Shown one piece after another: positions 28,068-36,938 of a DNA stretch of 64,000 bases; the stretch's first letter is position 1, and each line of letters begins with the position of its first letter. The stretch is taken from assembly GCA_023411815.1 (NCBI GenBank), contig JAEYOJ010000003.1, forward strand, positions 62,001 to 126,000, given 5' to 3'. The notes under the pieces are model-generated. The model ran no database searches and had not been told where the DNA came from. It saw nothing but the letters and a program-made list of their open reading frames with translations. Both the position numbers and the translations under genes were made by a program. This DNA is from Pseudomonadota bacterium (GTDB lineage Bacteria; Desulfobacterota; Desulfovibrionia; Desulfovibrionales; Desulfovibrionaceae).

Positions 28068-29213
28068 ATGATGCGTGAAACCAAGCGAACCGCGCCGCCA
28101 GCCGGGGTGCAGTTCATCGACGAGACAAGCGGGCCGCGACTCGTGTTCCGGGGGCGTCTCGACAGCCACGGAGTGGCCTCGGTCTGGAACGAAGCGCTGC
28201 ATTTGACCGAGGCTTCCGCCGGTCGCGACATCAGGGCCGACGCCTCGGGCGTGGACTACCTGGACGGCTCCGGCGCTTCACTGCTCCTGCGCCTGGAGCT
28301 TGCCGCGCGGGATGCTGGCGGCAGGCTGCTGATCCATGGTCTGGCCGAAGAAGCGGCCAGGCTGCTGGAGCTTTATAGACGGGAAATGCCCAAGCAAAAC
28401 GCGTCCGAAGCGCCGCGCCGAGCCGGCTTCGTGCAGGAGGTGGGACTCCGGACCGCCGAGGCGGCGAACAACTTCTCGAATTTCTTGAGCTTCGTGGGCC
28501 AGTGCACCGCCGCCCTCGCCTCCGCGATGCGGCATCCCCGCCTGGTGCGCTGGAAGGACGTGCTGGCCGTGGCCGAAGAGGCCGGAGTCAGCAGCCTGCC
28601 CATAATCGCGCTCGTCGGCGTGCTCCTGGGCCTGGTGCTGGCCTTCCAGTCCGCTGTGCCCATGAAGCGCTTCGGAGCGGAAATCTTCGTGGCCGACCTG
28701 CTGGGCCTGTCCATGTTCCGCGAACTGGGCACCCTGACCACGTCCATTCTCCTGGCCGGCCGCTCGGGCTCCGCCTTCGCCGCCGAGATCGGCACCATGA
28801 AGGTCAACGAGGAGGTCAACGCCCTGCAGACCATGGGCATCAGCCCGGTTCAGTTCCTGGCCATCCCGCGCCTCATCGCCACGCTCCTGGTCGCGCCCAT
28901 CCTGACCACCTTCTTCAATCTCTTCGCCCTGGCCGGCGGAGCCGTGGTGGTCATGGGCTTCGGCTATCCGCTCGTCACCTACATCAACCGCATCCTGTAC
29001 ATGGTCACCCTGCTGGACATCGCCGGCGGCCTGCTCAAGGCCGCGGCCTTCAGCATCATCGTGGCGGCGGTCGGCTGCCAGAAGGGCATGGCCACGGGCA
29101 CGGGAGCAAGCTCCGTGGGCAGATCGACAACCTCGGCCGTGGTCATGGGCTTGGTGCTCATCGCCGTGGCCGACGGCATCTTCGCCGTGGTCTTCTTCGC
29201 CCTGGGGATATGA
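28068..29213 (+). CDS. mlaE: MlaE-type lipid ABC transporter permease with an N-terminal STAS domain
   Basis: A 381-residue inner-membrane protein. Residues about 15-110 form a STAS domain (VDYLDGSGASLLLRL), equivalent to a fused MlaB. Residues 130-381 form the MlaE permease with five to six membrane segments and the family blocks FRELGTLTTSILLAGRSGSAFAAEIGTM and GISPVQFLAIPRL. Part of a retrograde phospholipid or related lipid transport system across the envelope. First gene of a four-gene operon (permease, ATPase, MCE protein, lipoprotein). The ribosome binding site is weak. Confidence 0.93.
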   Translation: MMRETKRTAPPAGVQFIDETSGPRLVFRGRLDSHGVASVWNEALHLTEASAGRDIRADASGVDYLDGSGASLLLRLELAARDAGGRLLIHGLAEEAARLLELYRREMPKQNASEAPRRAGFVQEVGLRTAEAANNFSNFLSFVGQCTAALASAMRHPRLVRWKDVLAVAEEAGVSSLPIIALVGVLLGLVLAFQSAVPMKRFGAEIFVADLLGLSMFRELGTLTTSILLAGRSGSAFAAEIGTMKVNEEVNALQTMGISPVQFLAIPRLIATLLVAPILTTFFNLFALAGGAVVVMGFGYPLVTYINRILYMVTLLDIAGGLLKAAAFSIIVAAVGCQKGMATGTGASSVGRSTTSAVVMGLVLIAVADGIFAVVFFALGI

Positions 29214-29986
29214 GCATGGCCGAGCACAGGCACGAAGACGAGATCATCAGGGTTCGCGGCCTCACGGCGGCCTACGGCGGCAAGCCGGTGCTCAAGGACA
29301 TCGACTTCCGCGTGCGCAGGGGCGAGGTGTTCGTCATCCTGGGCGGCTCCGGCAGCGGCAAGAGCACGCTGCTCAAGCACATCATCGGGCTGCATGCGCC
29401 GGTATCCGGCGAAATCCTCATCGACGGGGAGGACATGGTATCGGCGGACGAGGCCGCGCACAGGCGTATTCTGAGCAAGATCGGCGTGTCATACCAGTCG
29501 GGCGCCCTGTTCGGCTCCATGACCGTGCGGGAGAACATACGGCTGCCCATGGAGGAGTTCACGCGGCTGCCGCGCGAGGCCATGGACTTCATCATCGAAA
29601 TCAAGCTGGCCCTGGTCGGCCTGGCCGGCACGGGCGGGCTCATGCCCGCCGAGCTGTCCGGAGGCATGCAGAAACGCGCGGCCATCGCCAGGGCCCTGGC
29701 CCTTGACCCGAAAATCGTCTTTCTGGACGAGCCGTCGGCCGGGCTGGATCCCATCACCTCCGCCGAACTGGACCAGCTCATTTTGCGCCTGCGGGACAGC
29801 CTGGGCATCACCTTCGTGGTGGTCACCCACGAACTGCCTTCCATTTACACTATCGCCGACAGGGTGGTAATGCTCTCCAGGGAAACGAAATCCATCGTGG
29901 CCGAGGGCCATCCCCGAGAACTCCGCGACAACTCGGACAACGAGTGGGTCAGACGCTTTTTCAAACGCGAAGCCGAGCAAACATAG
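29210..29986 (+). CDS. mlaF: MlaF-type ABC transporter ATPase
   Basis: Cytoplasmic ATPase of the Mla-type lipid transporter, 258 residues. Walker A GGSGSGKST (45-53), Q-loop in SYQSGALFGSMTV, signature LSGGMQKR, Walker B IVFLDEPSAGLDP and the switch histidine in VVTHELPSIY. The SGALFGSMTV and LSGGM sequences are typical of MlaF rather than other ABC ATPases. The start overlaps the permease stop (ATGA); an ATG two codons later is the alternative. The next gene begins immediately after the stop. Confidence 0.94.
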   Translation: MSMAEHRHEDEIIRVRGLTAAYGGKPVLKDIDFRVRRGEVFVILGGSGSGKSTLLKHIIGLHAPVSGEILIDGEDMVSADEAAHRRILSKIGVSYQSGALFGSMTVRENIRLPMEEFTRLPREAMDFIIEIKLALVGLAGTGGLMPAELSGGMQKRAAIARALALDPKIVFLDEPSAGLDPITSAELDQLILRLRDSLGITFVVVTHELPSIYTIADRVVMLSRETKSIVAEGHPRELRDNSDNEWVRRFFKREAEQT

Positions 29987-31144
29987 ATGGCCACCGACAG
30001 CAGATACTTCAGACTCGGCCTGTTCGTTCTCGTGGGCCTGCTGCTTATGGCCGGGCTAGCCATAGCCTTCGGCCTGGGCACCCTCTTCACGGAGACAATC
30101 CCCGCCGAGAGCTACTTCAACGAGTCCGTGGAGGGGCTGGAGCAAGGCTCGCCGGTGAAATTCCGAGGAGTGAACATCGGCAGCGTATCCGAGATCGGCT
30201 TTCTGCCCGATGCCTATCCTGACGCCCAAGGCTCCGCCGAACGCTACGTGCTGGTGCGCATGGACATCCGGCAACGCGTGGCCAAGACCCTGACCGCCGA
30301 GGAATTGGGCAAGAACCTGGATGAGCGCATCTCCCGCGGCCTGCGCGCCCGACTGACCAGACAGGGCCTTACCGGCGTGGCCTACCTGGAGATCGACTAT
30401 CTCGATCCCGCACGAAATCCGGTTCTGCCCATCGACTGGCGGCCCGAGGCCTTGTACATCCCCTCGGCGCCCAGCACCTTCAGCCGACTGGAAGGAGCCA
30501 TCGGCAACATTTCCACCACCTTGGACGAAATCGCCCGCATCGATTTCGTGGGGCTCGTCAATTCGATCAACTCAGTCATGGCCACCCTGGACCAGACCCT
30601 CAAGGAAGCCAATGTAGGCAGCCTGGGAGAGCTCCTGACCCAAAACCTCACCGAACTGCGCGCTACCATCCGTGAGGCCAATGCCCTGATTTCGGCCCCG
30701 GAGACCTCGGCTATCATCACCGATGCGGCCAAAGCCATGGCCAGCATGCGGCGCATGTCCGAGGGAGCCGAGGAGGACGTGCTGACCCTGGCCCGCAACC
30801 TGCGCAAGAGCTCCGAGAGCATAGGCCGGACCTCCGAAGCCTTGGACCAGCTGCTGTCCGATCCCGACTTCAGGCGAGGCCTGAACCAGGTCCCGGAAGT
30901 CATGGAAAGCATCCTGGCCACCACCGGCGAATTCAGCCGCACGGCCAAACGCCTGAGCAGCGTGGCCGGGAACATAAGCGACCTGACCCTGAGCCAGCGT
31001 CAGAACCTGGAGTCCGCGCTGGGCAACCTGAACATGCTGATGGAAAACCTCAACGCCCTGGTCGAGGACCTGCGCCAGAACCCGTCGCGCGCCCTGTTCG
31101 GGCGGCCGCCGGCCCAGGCGCAAACCCCCTTCGAAAACAGATGA
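29987..31144 (+). CDS. mlaD: MCE-domain (MlaD-type) substrate-binding protein
   Basis: A 385-residue periplasm-facing protein held by one N-terminal membrane segment (about 10-33). The MCE domain follows (FNESVEGLEQGSPVKFRGVNIGSV, then RQGLTGVAYLEIDYL). The remaining 220 residues are predicted to be long amphipathic helices, which would extend the tunnel formed by MCE hexamers. It is roughly twice the length of E. coli MlaD, as in many MlaD proteins with helical tails. It follows mlaF with no gap and overlaps the lipoprotein gene by four bases. Confidence 0.92.
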   Translation: MATDSRYFRLGLFVLVGLLLMAGLAIAFGLGTLFTETIPAESYFNESVEGLEQGSPVKFRGVNIGSVSEIGFLPDAYPDAQGSAERYVLVRMDIRQRVAKTLTAEELGKNLDERISRGLRARLTRQGLTGVAYLEIDYLDPARNPVLPIDWRPEALYIPSAPSTFSRLEGAIGNISTTLDEIARIDFVGLVNSINSVMATLDQTLKEANVGSLGELLTQNLTELRATIREANALISAPETSAIITDAAKAMASMRRMSEGAEEDVLTLARNLRKSSESIGRTSEALDQLLSDPDFRRGLNQVPEVMESILATTGEFSRTAKRLSSVAGNISDLTLSQRQNLESALGNLNMLMENLNALVEDLRQNPSRALFGRPPAQAQTPFENR

Positions 31145-31788
31145 CACAGACACGCGGCCTCACCATACCCATGCTCGCCCTGGCTCTCTCCGCCACGGCC
31201 GTATTGCTGTCAGGCTGTCTCGGTGCCCTACGGCAGGAGCCGGAGCCCAAGAGCTACTACGTGATCGAGGCCCGCCAGGCGGAGCAACTTCACACGGCCA
31301 GACCCGCTCTGCAGGGCACCTTGCAGGTGCGCGATATCCGCGTGGCTCCGCCCTTCAACACACGCAGCCTGACCTACCGCTCCGGCCAGTCGGAATACTC
31401 CGCCGACTACTACCACCTGTACCTGGCCCAACCGGGCGATCTCGTGACCCAGCAGGTGCGCGCCTGGCTGGGCCAAAGCGGGCTTTTCCAGAGCGTGGCC
31501 CTGCCCGGCAGCGGCCTGAACGCCGATTTCATTCTCGAGGGTCTGGTAACCGAGCTGTACGGAGACTTCCGGGACGATGAGAACGCCAGGGCCGTGGTCG
31601 CGGCGCAGTTCTTTCTGTTGGATGACCGCGGATTCAGGCGCGACATAATCCTTAACCGCTCGTATCGACGGGAGACACGGCTTCCCGAGCGCTCGCCCGA
31701 AGGTCTCATGGCGGCCATGAACCAGGCATTCTCCGACGTTCTACAGGCTCTATCAGCCGACATGCAGGTCTTGAACGCCACTCGCTGA
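31141..31788 (+). CDS. ABC-type transport auxiliary lipoprotein (PqiC/MlaD-partner type)
   Basis: A 215-residue lipoprotein with a signal peptide and the lipobox LLSGC (lipidated Cys at about residue 26). The mature part matches the ABC_trans_aux/PqiC family: YYVIEARQ near the start, the VRDIRVAPPFNTRSLTYR strand region, and a C-terminal AMNQAFSDVLQALSADM helix. Such lipoproteins bridge MCE proteins to the outer membrane. It overlaps the MCE gene by ATGA and closes the operon. MlaC is not present here. Confidence 0.9.
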   Translation: MTQTRGLTIPMLALALSATAVLLSGCLGALRQEPEPKSYYVIEARQAEQLHTARPALQGTLQVRDIRVAPPFNTRSLTYRSGQSEYSADYYHLYLAQPGDLVTQQVRAWLGQSGLFQSVALPGSGLNADFILEGLVTELYGDFRDDENARAVVAAQFFLLDDRGFRRDIILNRSYRRETRLPERSPEGLMAAMNQAFSDVLQALSADMQVLNATR

Positions 31789-32008
31789 AGGGACTGTCCG
31801 CATTCCCGAGAGCGAAACGAACTCGCTTCAACCCGTTATAACGTCAGGAAGCGCGGGCCTACTTGGGCCTCTCTTGTGCAACCGCCCTCACTCGTGCCTT
31901 ACATGTGGAGGGAAGCACGGACGCGCACCTGAACGTCTTGCCATCGATTCGAGTTGTGCTAGGATGCGCCTGAAACCTTCCAACCCTCTGAAGAGAAAGG
32001 AGACTATC

Positions 32009-32125
32009 ATGGCCAACAGTGGCGAGACCTACAAGTGTGACGTGTGCGGGCAGGTGGTCAAGGTCGAGAAGGGCGGCGCCGGCACCCTCGTGTGTTGCGA
32101 CCAGCCCATGAAGAAGACGAGCTAG
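32009..32125 (+). CDS. Desulforedoxin
   Basis: A complete 38-residue redox protein. Two cysteine pairs, CDVCG (Cys10, Cys13) and CC (Cys29, Cys30), bind one iron in a rubredoxin-like site that is distorted because the second pair is adjacent. The flanking GQVVKV and GTLVCC sequences match Desulfovibrio gigas desulforedoxin closely. Elsewhere this module is usually the N-terminal domain of desulfoferrodoxin; here the stop follows directly and no SOR domain is downstream. AAAGGAG precedes the ATG. It is an isolated gene. Confidence 0.95.
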   Translation: MANSGETYKCDVCGQVVKVEKGGAGTLVCCDQPMKKTS

Positions 32126-32279
32126 GCTGCCGTCCGGCATGGGCACGGCCCCTTTTCTTGCATGCCGCGCCCGCCAGTCCCGCCAGGATTACCAACTAGC
32201 GGGCGAACTGGTCGTCGGACATCCTGCACGCCAGCCTTCCCAAGCCGGCAGGCACATGGGGGCCATACTCCGATAGATG

Positions 32280-32323
32280 GTCGATCAGCGACACGTCGCG
32301 TGCGCGATGTGTCGCTGATCGAC
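32280..32323. repeat. 44-base near-perfect hairpin
   Basis: A 15-bp perfect stem (GTCGATCAGCGACAC), extended inward by GTCGCG against CGCGAT, with a two-base apex. It lies between the convergent desulforedoxin and transglycosylase-like genes, ten bases past the stop of the latter. It may act as a bidirectional terminator although no T tract is present. Confidence 0.6.
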
Positions 32324-32332
32324 GTTTCGACT

Positions 32333-33451
32333 TCAGCCCATGCGGGCTACTATTTCGTGATGGTTGACCAGGATGCGGCTGACGTACGTCACCGTTGATT
32401 CAATGGGCGGAAGGCGGCCGTAGGGCTCGTAGCAGCCCACGTCCCGTGTGCTGGACAGGCCGGCGTGATAGCTGGCGGCGGCGGCGATTATGTTGCCGCT
32501 GCGGGCGCGCAGCCCCTCGGCCAGCATGCGCACCATGGACGAGCACGGCTCCCGGTAGAAGACGCGGCCGTCGAATCTCTTGAGGTAGCTGCTATCCTCC
32601 TTGCGGAAGATGTCGCGACCCTCGAAGTTCGCGCGCATGTATTCCGTGAAATCGTTCCGCGCCGCGTCCAACTCCCGGTTGAGCGTCTCGGCCTTTTCCA
32701 GGTACTCCAGGTAGCGCTCGGCCTTGGTCGTGCCGCCGTCCAGAATCTCCCTGAGCGTCTCGCGCCAAGTTTTCTCCCCAGCCTTTTCCGGAGGCAATAT
32801 GCCTTCAGCCGCGTATGACTTGCGCAGATCGCTCAGCTTGCTCCTGACCTGCAGGTAGTCGCCGTAGCGCGGGGCGAGCTCGGTCTTGACAAATGGGGGG
32901 GCGAAGTGCTCGGGCTTGTCGCCGACCACGAGCATGCCATACTCTCGGGCCGTGTTTGGGATGAACTGGCACGGGCCCACGGCGAAAGCCCAGGAAATGG
33001 CGAATTCATAGAAAAAGGACTCGGCCATCATCTGGGCCATGACCCAGGCCGGGTCCATGGGCCAGATGCCGACGTGCTGATCCACGCCGGCCAGAACCCA
33101 GTGGGCCAGATTGTAAACACGTTTCTCCAGGTCCACCTGGTCGGGCCGCTTGCCCCATATGGGCATGTTGCGGCCTCCGTAGCCCTGCTCCACGAACTTG
33201 AGCGTGGCCGTCGTCAGCTTGATGCGATAGGCGTCGCGGGATATGCTCGCGAAAGGATTGTAGTTCCCGGGGATTACGATGTTCACCCGCCCGCCGGCTT
33301 CGGTGAGCCCTCGCGAAGGGCCCTTGGAAGCCAGAGCCGCGGCGGGGGACAACAGAGGTGCCGCGGCGGCGATGGCGAGCGTGGAAAGGACTTGGCGTCG
33401 GGACAGGCCGGTCCCGGCGCTTGCGGCCGTAGGCTCATTGTGCGAAGGCAT
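32333..33451 (-). CDS. Tat-exported lytic transglycosylase-like (SLT) protein
   Basis: A 372-residue protein. The N-terminus has a twin-arginine signal (SRRQVLSTLAIAAAAPLL). The core resembles a lysozyme-like SLT domain: MMAESFFYEFAISWAFAVGPCQFIPNTAREYGM has the catalytic-Glu region and the G-x-x-QF-x-P-x-TA block, and a C-terminal AAAASYHAGLSSTRDVG with YVSRILVNH matches the family's AYNAG and YV motifs. Peptidoglycan cleavage is therefore likely. A 120-residue charged helical stretch is inserted between the two parts. The start at 33451 has AAGGGAAG upstream. Tat export suggests folding or a cofactor before export. Confidence 0.7.
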   Translation of the reverse strand: MPSHNEPTAASAGTGLSRRQVLSTLAIAAAAPLLSPAAALASKGPSRGLTEAGGRVNIVIPGNYNPFASISRDAYRIKLTTATLKFVEQGYGGRNMPIWGKRPDQVDLEKRVYNLAHWVLAGVDQHVGIWPMDPAWVMAQMMAESFFYEFAISWAFAVGPCQFIPNTAREYGMLVVGDKPEHFAPPFVKTELAPRYGDYLQVRSKLSDLRKSYAAEGILPPEKAGEKTWRETLREILDGGTTKAERYLEYLEKAETLNRELDAARNDFTEYMRANFEGRDIFRKEDSSYLKRFDGRVFYREPCSSMVRMLAEGLRARSGNIIAAAASYHAGLSSTRDVGCYEPYGRLPPIESTVTYVSRILVNHHEIVARMG

Positions 33452-33874
33452 GGACTTCCCTTGGAGCATTGCGCCCCCTGCTGCCCGACGCTCGACGCAC
33501 CTTGAGCCTTGCCGTGAAACAGCGATGCTTCACGGTACGCCCGCGCGCCGGTGTTAAGTGAGGAAATGAGGCAGAGCTGGAAACATGGGCATCGATCCGC
33601 CGAAGATACCCATGAGCGAAGGCCCGTCGGCTTGAAGCCGTGAAGCGCAGGCGCCGAAGCAGAACCGGGACGGTCGTGGAGAACGCATAGCGAGCACGAG
33701 TTGCCGGAACCTTCTCTTCCTGATCGCGTCTGCCAATGCAAGCCTGACCCATTTGGCCGCGCCAGTCAAGGCTTTCCGGGCGATCGGCCACTACATTCCG
33801 GCGCATGCCGCCTTGAAACCCGAGACGGTGTCGAGTACACCATGCGGGCCGCAACCAAAGCCAAGGAGTACGCC
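33452..33874. other. Intergenic region with no supported gene
   Basis: About 420 bases between divergent genes. Open frames in it have neither ribosome binding sites nor recognisable sequence. No clear terminator or promoter found. Confidence 0.45.
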
Positions 33875-34462
33875 ATGGGCAAGATGACCGCCCGCAGGAT
33901 AAAGGGCAATCCGCACTTCGACCTGATCTACTACATGGAGCTGGCCGGCCAGTCCCGTGTGGAGCAAAAGCTGCTGGCCGAGCTTCAGGAGCGCTGGGAC
34001 CGCTGGCGCGACCGGTATCTGAACGTCTGGAAGCTCCTCCCGGAGTTCGCCAAGGAAGACAAGGGCTATCTGCTCGTATGGCTGGACAAGGCGGTGGAGG
34101 ACGAGGTGGAGGCCGATTGGCAGACATCCCAGGTCCTGGGCCTTGCTTCGCACAACCTAGCCATCTGTCTGACCATGGCCACGGCTCAAAGCCTCACGCC
34201 CGAACTTCTGGACGGCGCTTGCGCTCCGCTGCCCAGGCCGGACAAGACCATGCGTTCGCAGCTCAAGCGCCTGGGCCTGGAGTGGTTTCCCGAGGGCCGC
34301 GTGGACCGGACCTATGCCGTGCTCACCAATCACCCCTACTCCGGCGGTTGCGAACTCTGTCTCATGCAGGAGACTTGCCTGAACAGCACCACACGCCAGG
34401 ACCCTCAGGAAGATGCTCAAGGCTCCCAGGCCACGGCATACGAGGAGCCAAAGCCCGAGTAG
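33875..34462 (+). CDS. Conserved-looking hypothetical protein
   Basis: A 195-residue soluble, mostly helical protein. It begins MGKMTARRIKGNPHFDLIYYME and has a strongly amphipathic first half (EQKLLAELQERWDRWRDRY). The C-terminal part contains GGCELCLMQETCL, a C-x2-C-x5-C cluster that could bind zinc. The ATG has AAGGAG eight bases upstream, while the open frame upstream of it is low quality. I do not recognise the family. Downstream is an exporter 321 bases away. Confidence 0.7.
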   Translation: MGKMTARRIKGNPHFDLIYYMELAGQSRVEQKLLAELQERWDRWRDRYLNVWKLLPEFAKEDKGYLLVWLDKAVEDEVEADWQTSQVLGLASHNLAICLTMATAQSLTPELLDGACAPLPRPDKTMRSQLKRLGLEWFPEGRVDRTYAVLTNHPYSGGCELCLMQETCLNSTTRQDPQEDAQGSQATAYEEPKPE

Positions 34463-34783
34463 CCGCGGCAAGCCACCGCTGCCAGGCCGTTTGAGCTGTT
34501 GGCCCGAGTACAAACGGCTATGGGGTAAACGGGTTTGTCCTGATCGAAAATCCGAGAAACTGTGTCTGTACAGCCGCGGCCGCATGTGTTTGATTGCCTG
34601 TCCGCAAAGGGCCGTCATGCGCATGCGCCGCCAGGCGCTGCTTTCCACCGCGTTCCTCATCGCCCTTGGCCGAGATTTGCCTGATCCGTTGCTTTCGTCG
34701 CGTCTGCGGTGCTCGGCCGCGCGTTCCGGATCTTCCATGACTATCACCAAGCGCATGGGCATGGCTGACGCAAGGAGAGTGGA
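34463..34783. other. Intergenic region with no supported gene
   Basis: About 320 bases. An open frame crosses most of it but has Arg/Ser-rich composition and no ribosome binding site. AAGGAGAG just before 34784 belongs to the exporter gene. Confidence 0.45.
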
Positions 34784-35686
34784 ATGAGCTTCAGGGATTT
34801 TCTTCTGGCCTTGCTGGTCGTGGTGCTGTGGGCCTTCAACTTCATCGTCATCAAGGTCGGCCTGGACGAGTTCCCGCCGCTGCTCTTCTCCTGTCTGCGC
34901 TTCGTGGCGGCCGCATTGCCGGCCGTGCTTCTGGTTGGGCGTGGGGCCATTCCCTGGCGGGTCATCCTGGGCGTGGGCCTCACGCTCGGCGCGGGCATGT
35001 TCTCGTTCCTGACCCTGGGCATGGCCCACGGTGTACCGCCCGGCTTGGCTTCGCTGCTCATGCAGTTCCAGGCCGTGCTGACGCCGCTTCTGGCCCTGGC
35101 CGTGCTCGGCGACCAGCCCTCCGGCTGGCAGAAGACCGGAATCGGCGTGGCCGTGTCTGGCATCGTGCTCATCGGCTGGGAGCTGTCGGCCTCGGCGACC
35201 ACACTCGGCCTGCTGCTGGTCCTGTGCGGAGCCGCTTCCTGGGCCATGGCCAACATCCAGATCAAGCAGGCCGGCAGAATCGACGCTTTCCGGCTGATCA
35301 TCTGGATGAGCCTGGTGCCGCCCCTGCCCTTGGCCCTGCTCAGCCTCATCTTCGAAAGCGGCCAAGCCCAGGCCCTGCGAGGGATGACCTTCACCGGCGT
35401 GGCCGCGGTGCTCTACACCGGACTGGCCTCCACGGTGCTGGCCTTCGGCATCTGGAGCCGGCTCATCCGCAAGCATACGCCCACGGTCGTCGCTCCGTTC
35501 TCCCTGCTCGTGCCGGTATTCGGAATGGCCTTCGCGGCCTTGATCTTCGGAGAAAGCTTCGGCCCACGCCGCCTGCTCGCCGCCGCCCTGGTCTTCTGCG
35601 GAGTTTTCCTGGCCGCCCTGGGTCCCCGGCTGTCGCCTCTTCTACAGAGATTCCGCCCGGTCAGACCGCTGCCGACCAAACCATAG
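34784..35686 (+). CDS. EamA-family (DMT superfamily) transporter
   Basis: Inner-membrane exporter of 300 residues with ten hydrophobic segments in two EamA repeats (about 5-135 and 145-285). Family features are LWAFNFIVIKVGLDEFPPLL in the first repeat, AVLGDQPSGWQKTGIG between helices 4 and 5, and ALIFGESFGPRRLLAAALV at the end of the second repeat. The sequence is closest in style to E. coli EamA (cysteine and O-acetylserine export), but the substrate cannot be read from sequence. AAGGAGAG precedes the ATG. A strong terminator follows. Confidence 0.9.
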   Translation: MSFRDFLLALLVVVLWAFNFIVIKVGLDEFPPLLFSCLRFVAAALPAVLLVGRGAIPWRVILGVGLTLGAGMFSFLTLGMAHGVPPGLASLLMQFQAVLTPLLALAVLGDQPSGWQKTGIGVAVSGIVLIGWELSASATTLGLLLVLCGAASWAMANIQIKQAGRIDAFRLIIWMSLVPPLPLALLSLIFESGQAQALRGMTFTGVAAVLYTGLASTVLAFGIWSRLIRKHTPTVVAPFSLLVPVFGMAFAALIFGESFGPRRLLAAALVFCGVFLAALGPRLSPLLQRFRPVRPLPTKP

Positions 35687-35702
35687 ACGCGCACCATTTT
35701 CG

Positions 35703-35740
35703 AAAGATCGAGGGCCCGCTCATGCGGGCCCTCGATCTTT
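35703..35740 (+). terminator. Terminator of the EamA gene
   Basis: A perfect 17-bp inverted repeat (AAAGATCGAGGGCCCGC) with a TCAT loop, 16 bases after the stop. The 3' arm ends in TTT. Confidence 0.8.
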
Positions 35741-35850
35741 GCGCCTGTACGGAGCAATCTGCCAATGAATCGTGGACTTCGGGATGGGTCATGCCTCGCC
35801 GGCGTGCTTGAAAACGCCGGCGCTCCCGCCCCACGAGCGGGCAGTTCGTC

Positions 35851-35991
35851 CTAAAAACGCACGATGCCCATCAGGCCCATTATGATGAGATACAGGGCCA
35901 CGATGTAGTTGAGCAGTTTGGGCATGAGGAGAATGAGAACGCCGCTCACAAGGGCGATGATCGCCTGCATGTTGTGCAAGTTGATGTACAT
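35851..35991 (-). CDS. Small membrane protein, DUF3096-like
   Basis: A 46-residue protein that is almost entirely two hydrophobic helices (about residues 9-24 and 28-45), sequence MYINLHNMQAIIALVSG to LYLIIMGLMGIVRF. The pattern and the LMPKLLNYIVALYLI core match the DUF3096 family. A strong ribosome binding site, AGGAGGCGGC, abuts the ATG, which argues that it is translated. Function unknown; members are often found near envelope-stress genes. Confidence 0.75.
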   Translation of the reverse strand: MYINLHNMQAIIALVSGVLILLMPKLLNYIVALYLIIMGLMGIVRF

Positions 35992-36165
35992 GCCGCCTCC
36001 TGGCTGGATTGAGTGTGGAGAACCGATCAAAGAAGTTCAGCGCCAGACATTTTGCAAAAGGCGTTCCCTTCATCGGATCGAATTCCCATACCCCCTGGGC
36101 GGATTACATCTCACGACGCGTGCCGCGAAGTTCTCAAAAAAAATGTTTCCATCTGCCGCGCCGGT

Positions 36166-36822
36166 TCATGCCGGCATGCGCACGCTGAGGCCGGAGCCGG
36201 GAGCTCCGGGCAAGGCTTCGCCGGTCTCCTCGTCGGGGTTGCGGCGCAGCCTGCCGAGCAGGTAGTCGGCATCGATGCCCCGGCCGGCTTCCACCTCGCG
36301 CGCATGGTCCGCGTTCTCTGCTCCGGGTACCGGGTAGGACAGGTGCAGGTTGGCCCCGGCCTCTATCTTGTAGATCTCCACCTGGCCCAGGCCAGATTCG
36401 AGCACCCTGCGGCAGACGCCGCGGGAGTAGTAGCGGTTGAATTCGTCGGCGGCCATGTTCTCGATGACGTCCGTGGAGACCTCGGCCGGGCTCCTGCCCG
36501 CGGTCTCGGCGTTGGGCTCCTCTATGCGTGTCCTCCCGCGAGTGTCGTGCCGCCTGCGCTGTGTCATGCCCACTGCCCCGGAGTCGGCCTCTTCGATGCG
36601 CACCATGCCCGGCTTGTCCAGGCCATGGGCCAGCCAGGCGTCGTCATGGTGCTTGAGGGCTTCGCGCAACAGCCATCTGTACTCCTCGCGTCCCCGCTCC
36701 GTGAGCAGCGGAGGATAGTACAAGGCGCCCTTCTGCTCGTCCTCGTCCAGCTCCACGAGCATCCAACGCCGCGTCTCCTCGTCCAGGCTGTCGAAAGCAT
36801 TTCCTATTCTGCGCGTGACCAT
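36166..36822 (-). CDS. Hypothetical protein
   Basis: A 218-residue soluble, acidic protein starting MVTRRIGNAFDSLDEETRRWM with GGAGGAG in front of the ATG. There is no signal peptide or membrane segment. A central stretch (about 110-140, rich in Arg, Glu, Thr) looks disordered and separates an N-terminal helical part from a C-terminal part with DEFNRYYSRGVCRRVLESGLG and an apparent beta region (VEIYKIEAGANLHLSYPV). I do not recognise it. Upstream, 116 bases away, is a histidine phosphatase gene in the same direction. Confidence 0.65.
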   Translation of the reverse strand: MVTRRIGNAFDSLDEETRRWMLVELDEDEQKGALYYPPLLTERGREEYRWLLREALKHHDDAWLAHGLDKPGMVRIEEADSGAVGMTQRRRHDTRGRTRIEEPNAETAGRSPAEVSTDVIENMAADEFNRYYSRGVCRRVLESGLGQVEIYKIEAGANLHLSYPVPGAENADHAREVEAGRGIDADYLLGRLRRNPDEETGEALPGAPGSGLSVRMPA

Positions 36823-36938
36823 GGCTCCTCCTTGGTGGGCTCGCGTTGTGGGTTTGCATGCCGCGGCCAGGCCGCGAATCTCCATGTTAGGCCACGATAC
36901 GCCCCAAAAGGCAAGGAGGAGCAGGCGAGCCGGGCGGA

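Noticed and set aside
33554..33769. Short minus-strand ORF ending FPALPHFLT
   Set aside because: Starts with TTG without a ribosome binding site, and no family or signal is recognisable.
34413..34787. Plus-strand frame between the hypothetical protein and the EamA gene
   Set aside because: Arg/Ser-rich, overlaps the end of the upstream gene, has no ribosome binding site and ends in the EamA ribosome binding region.
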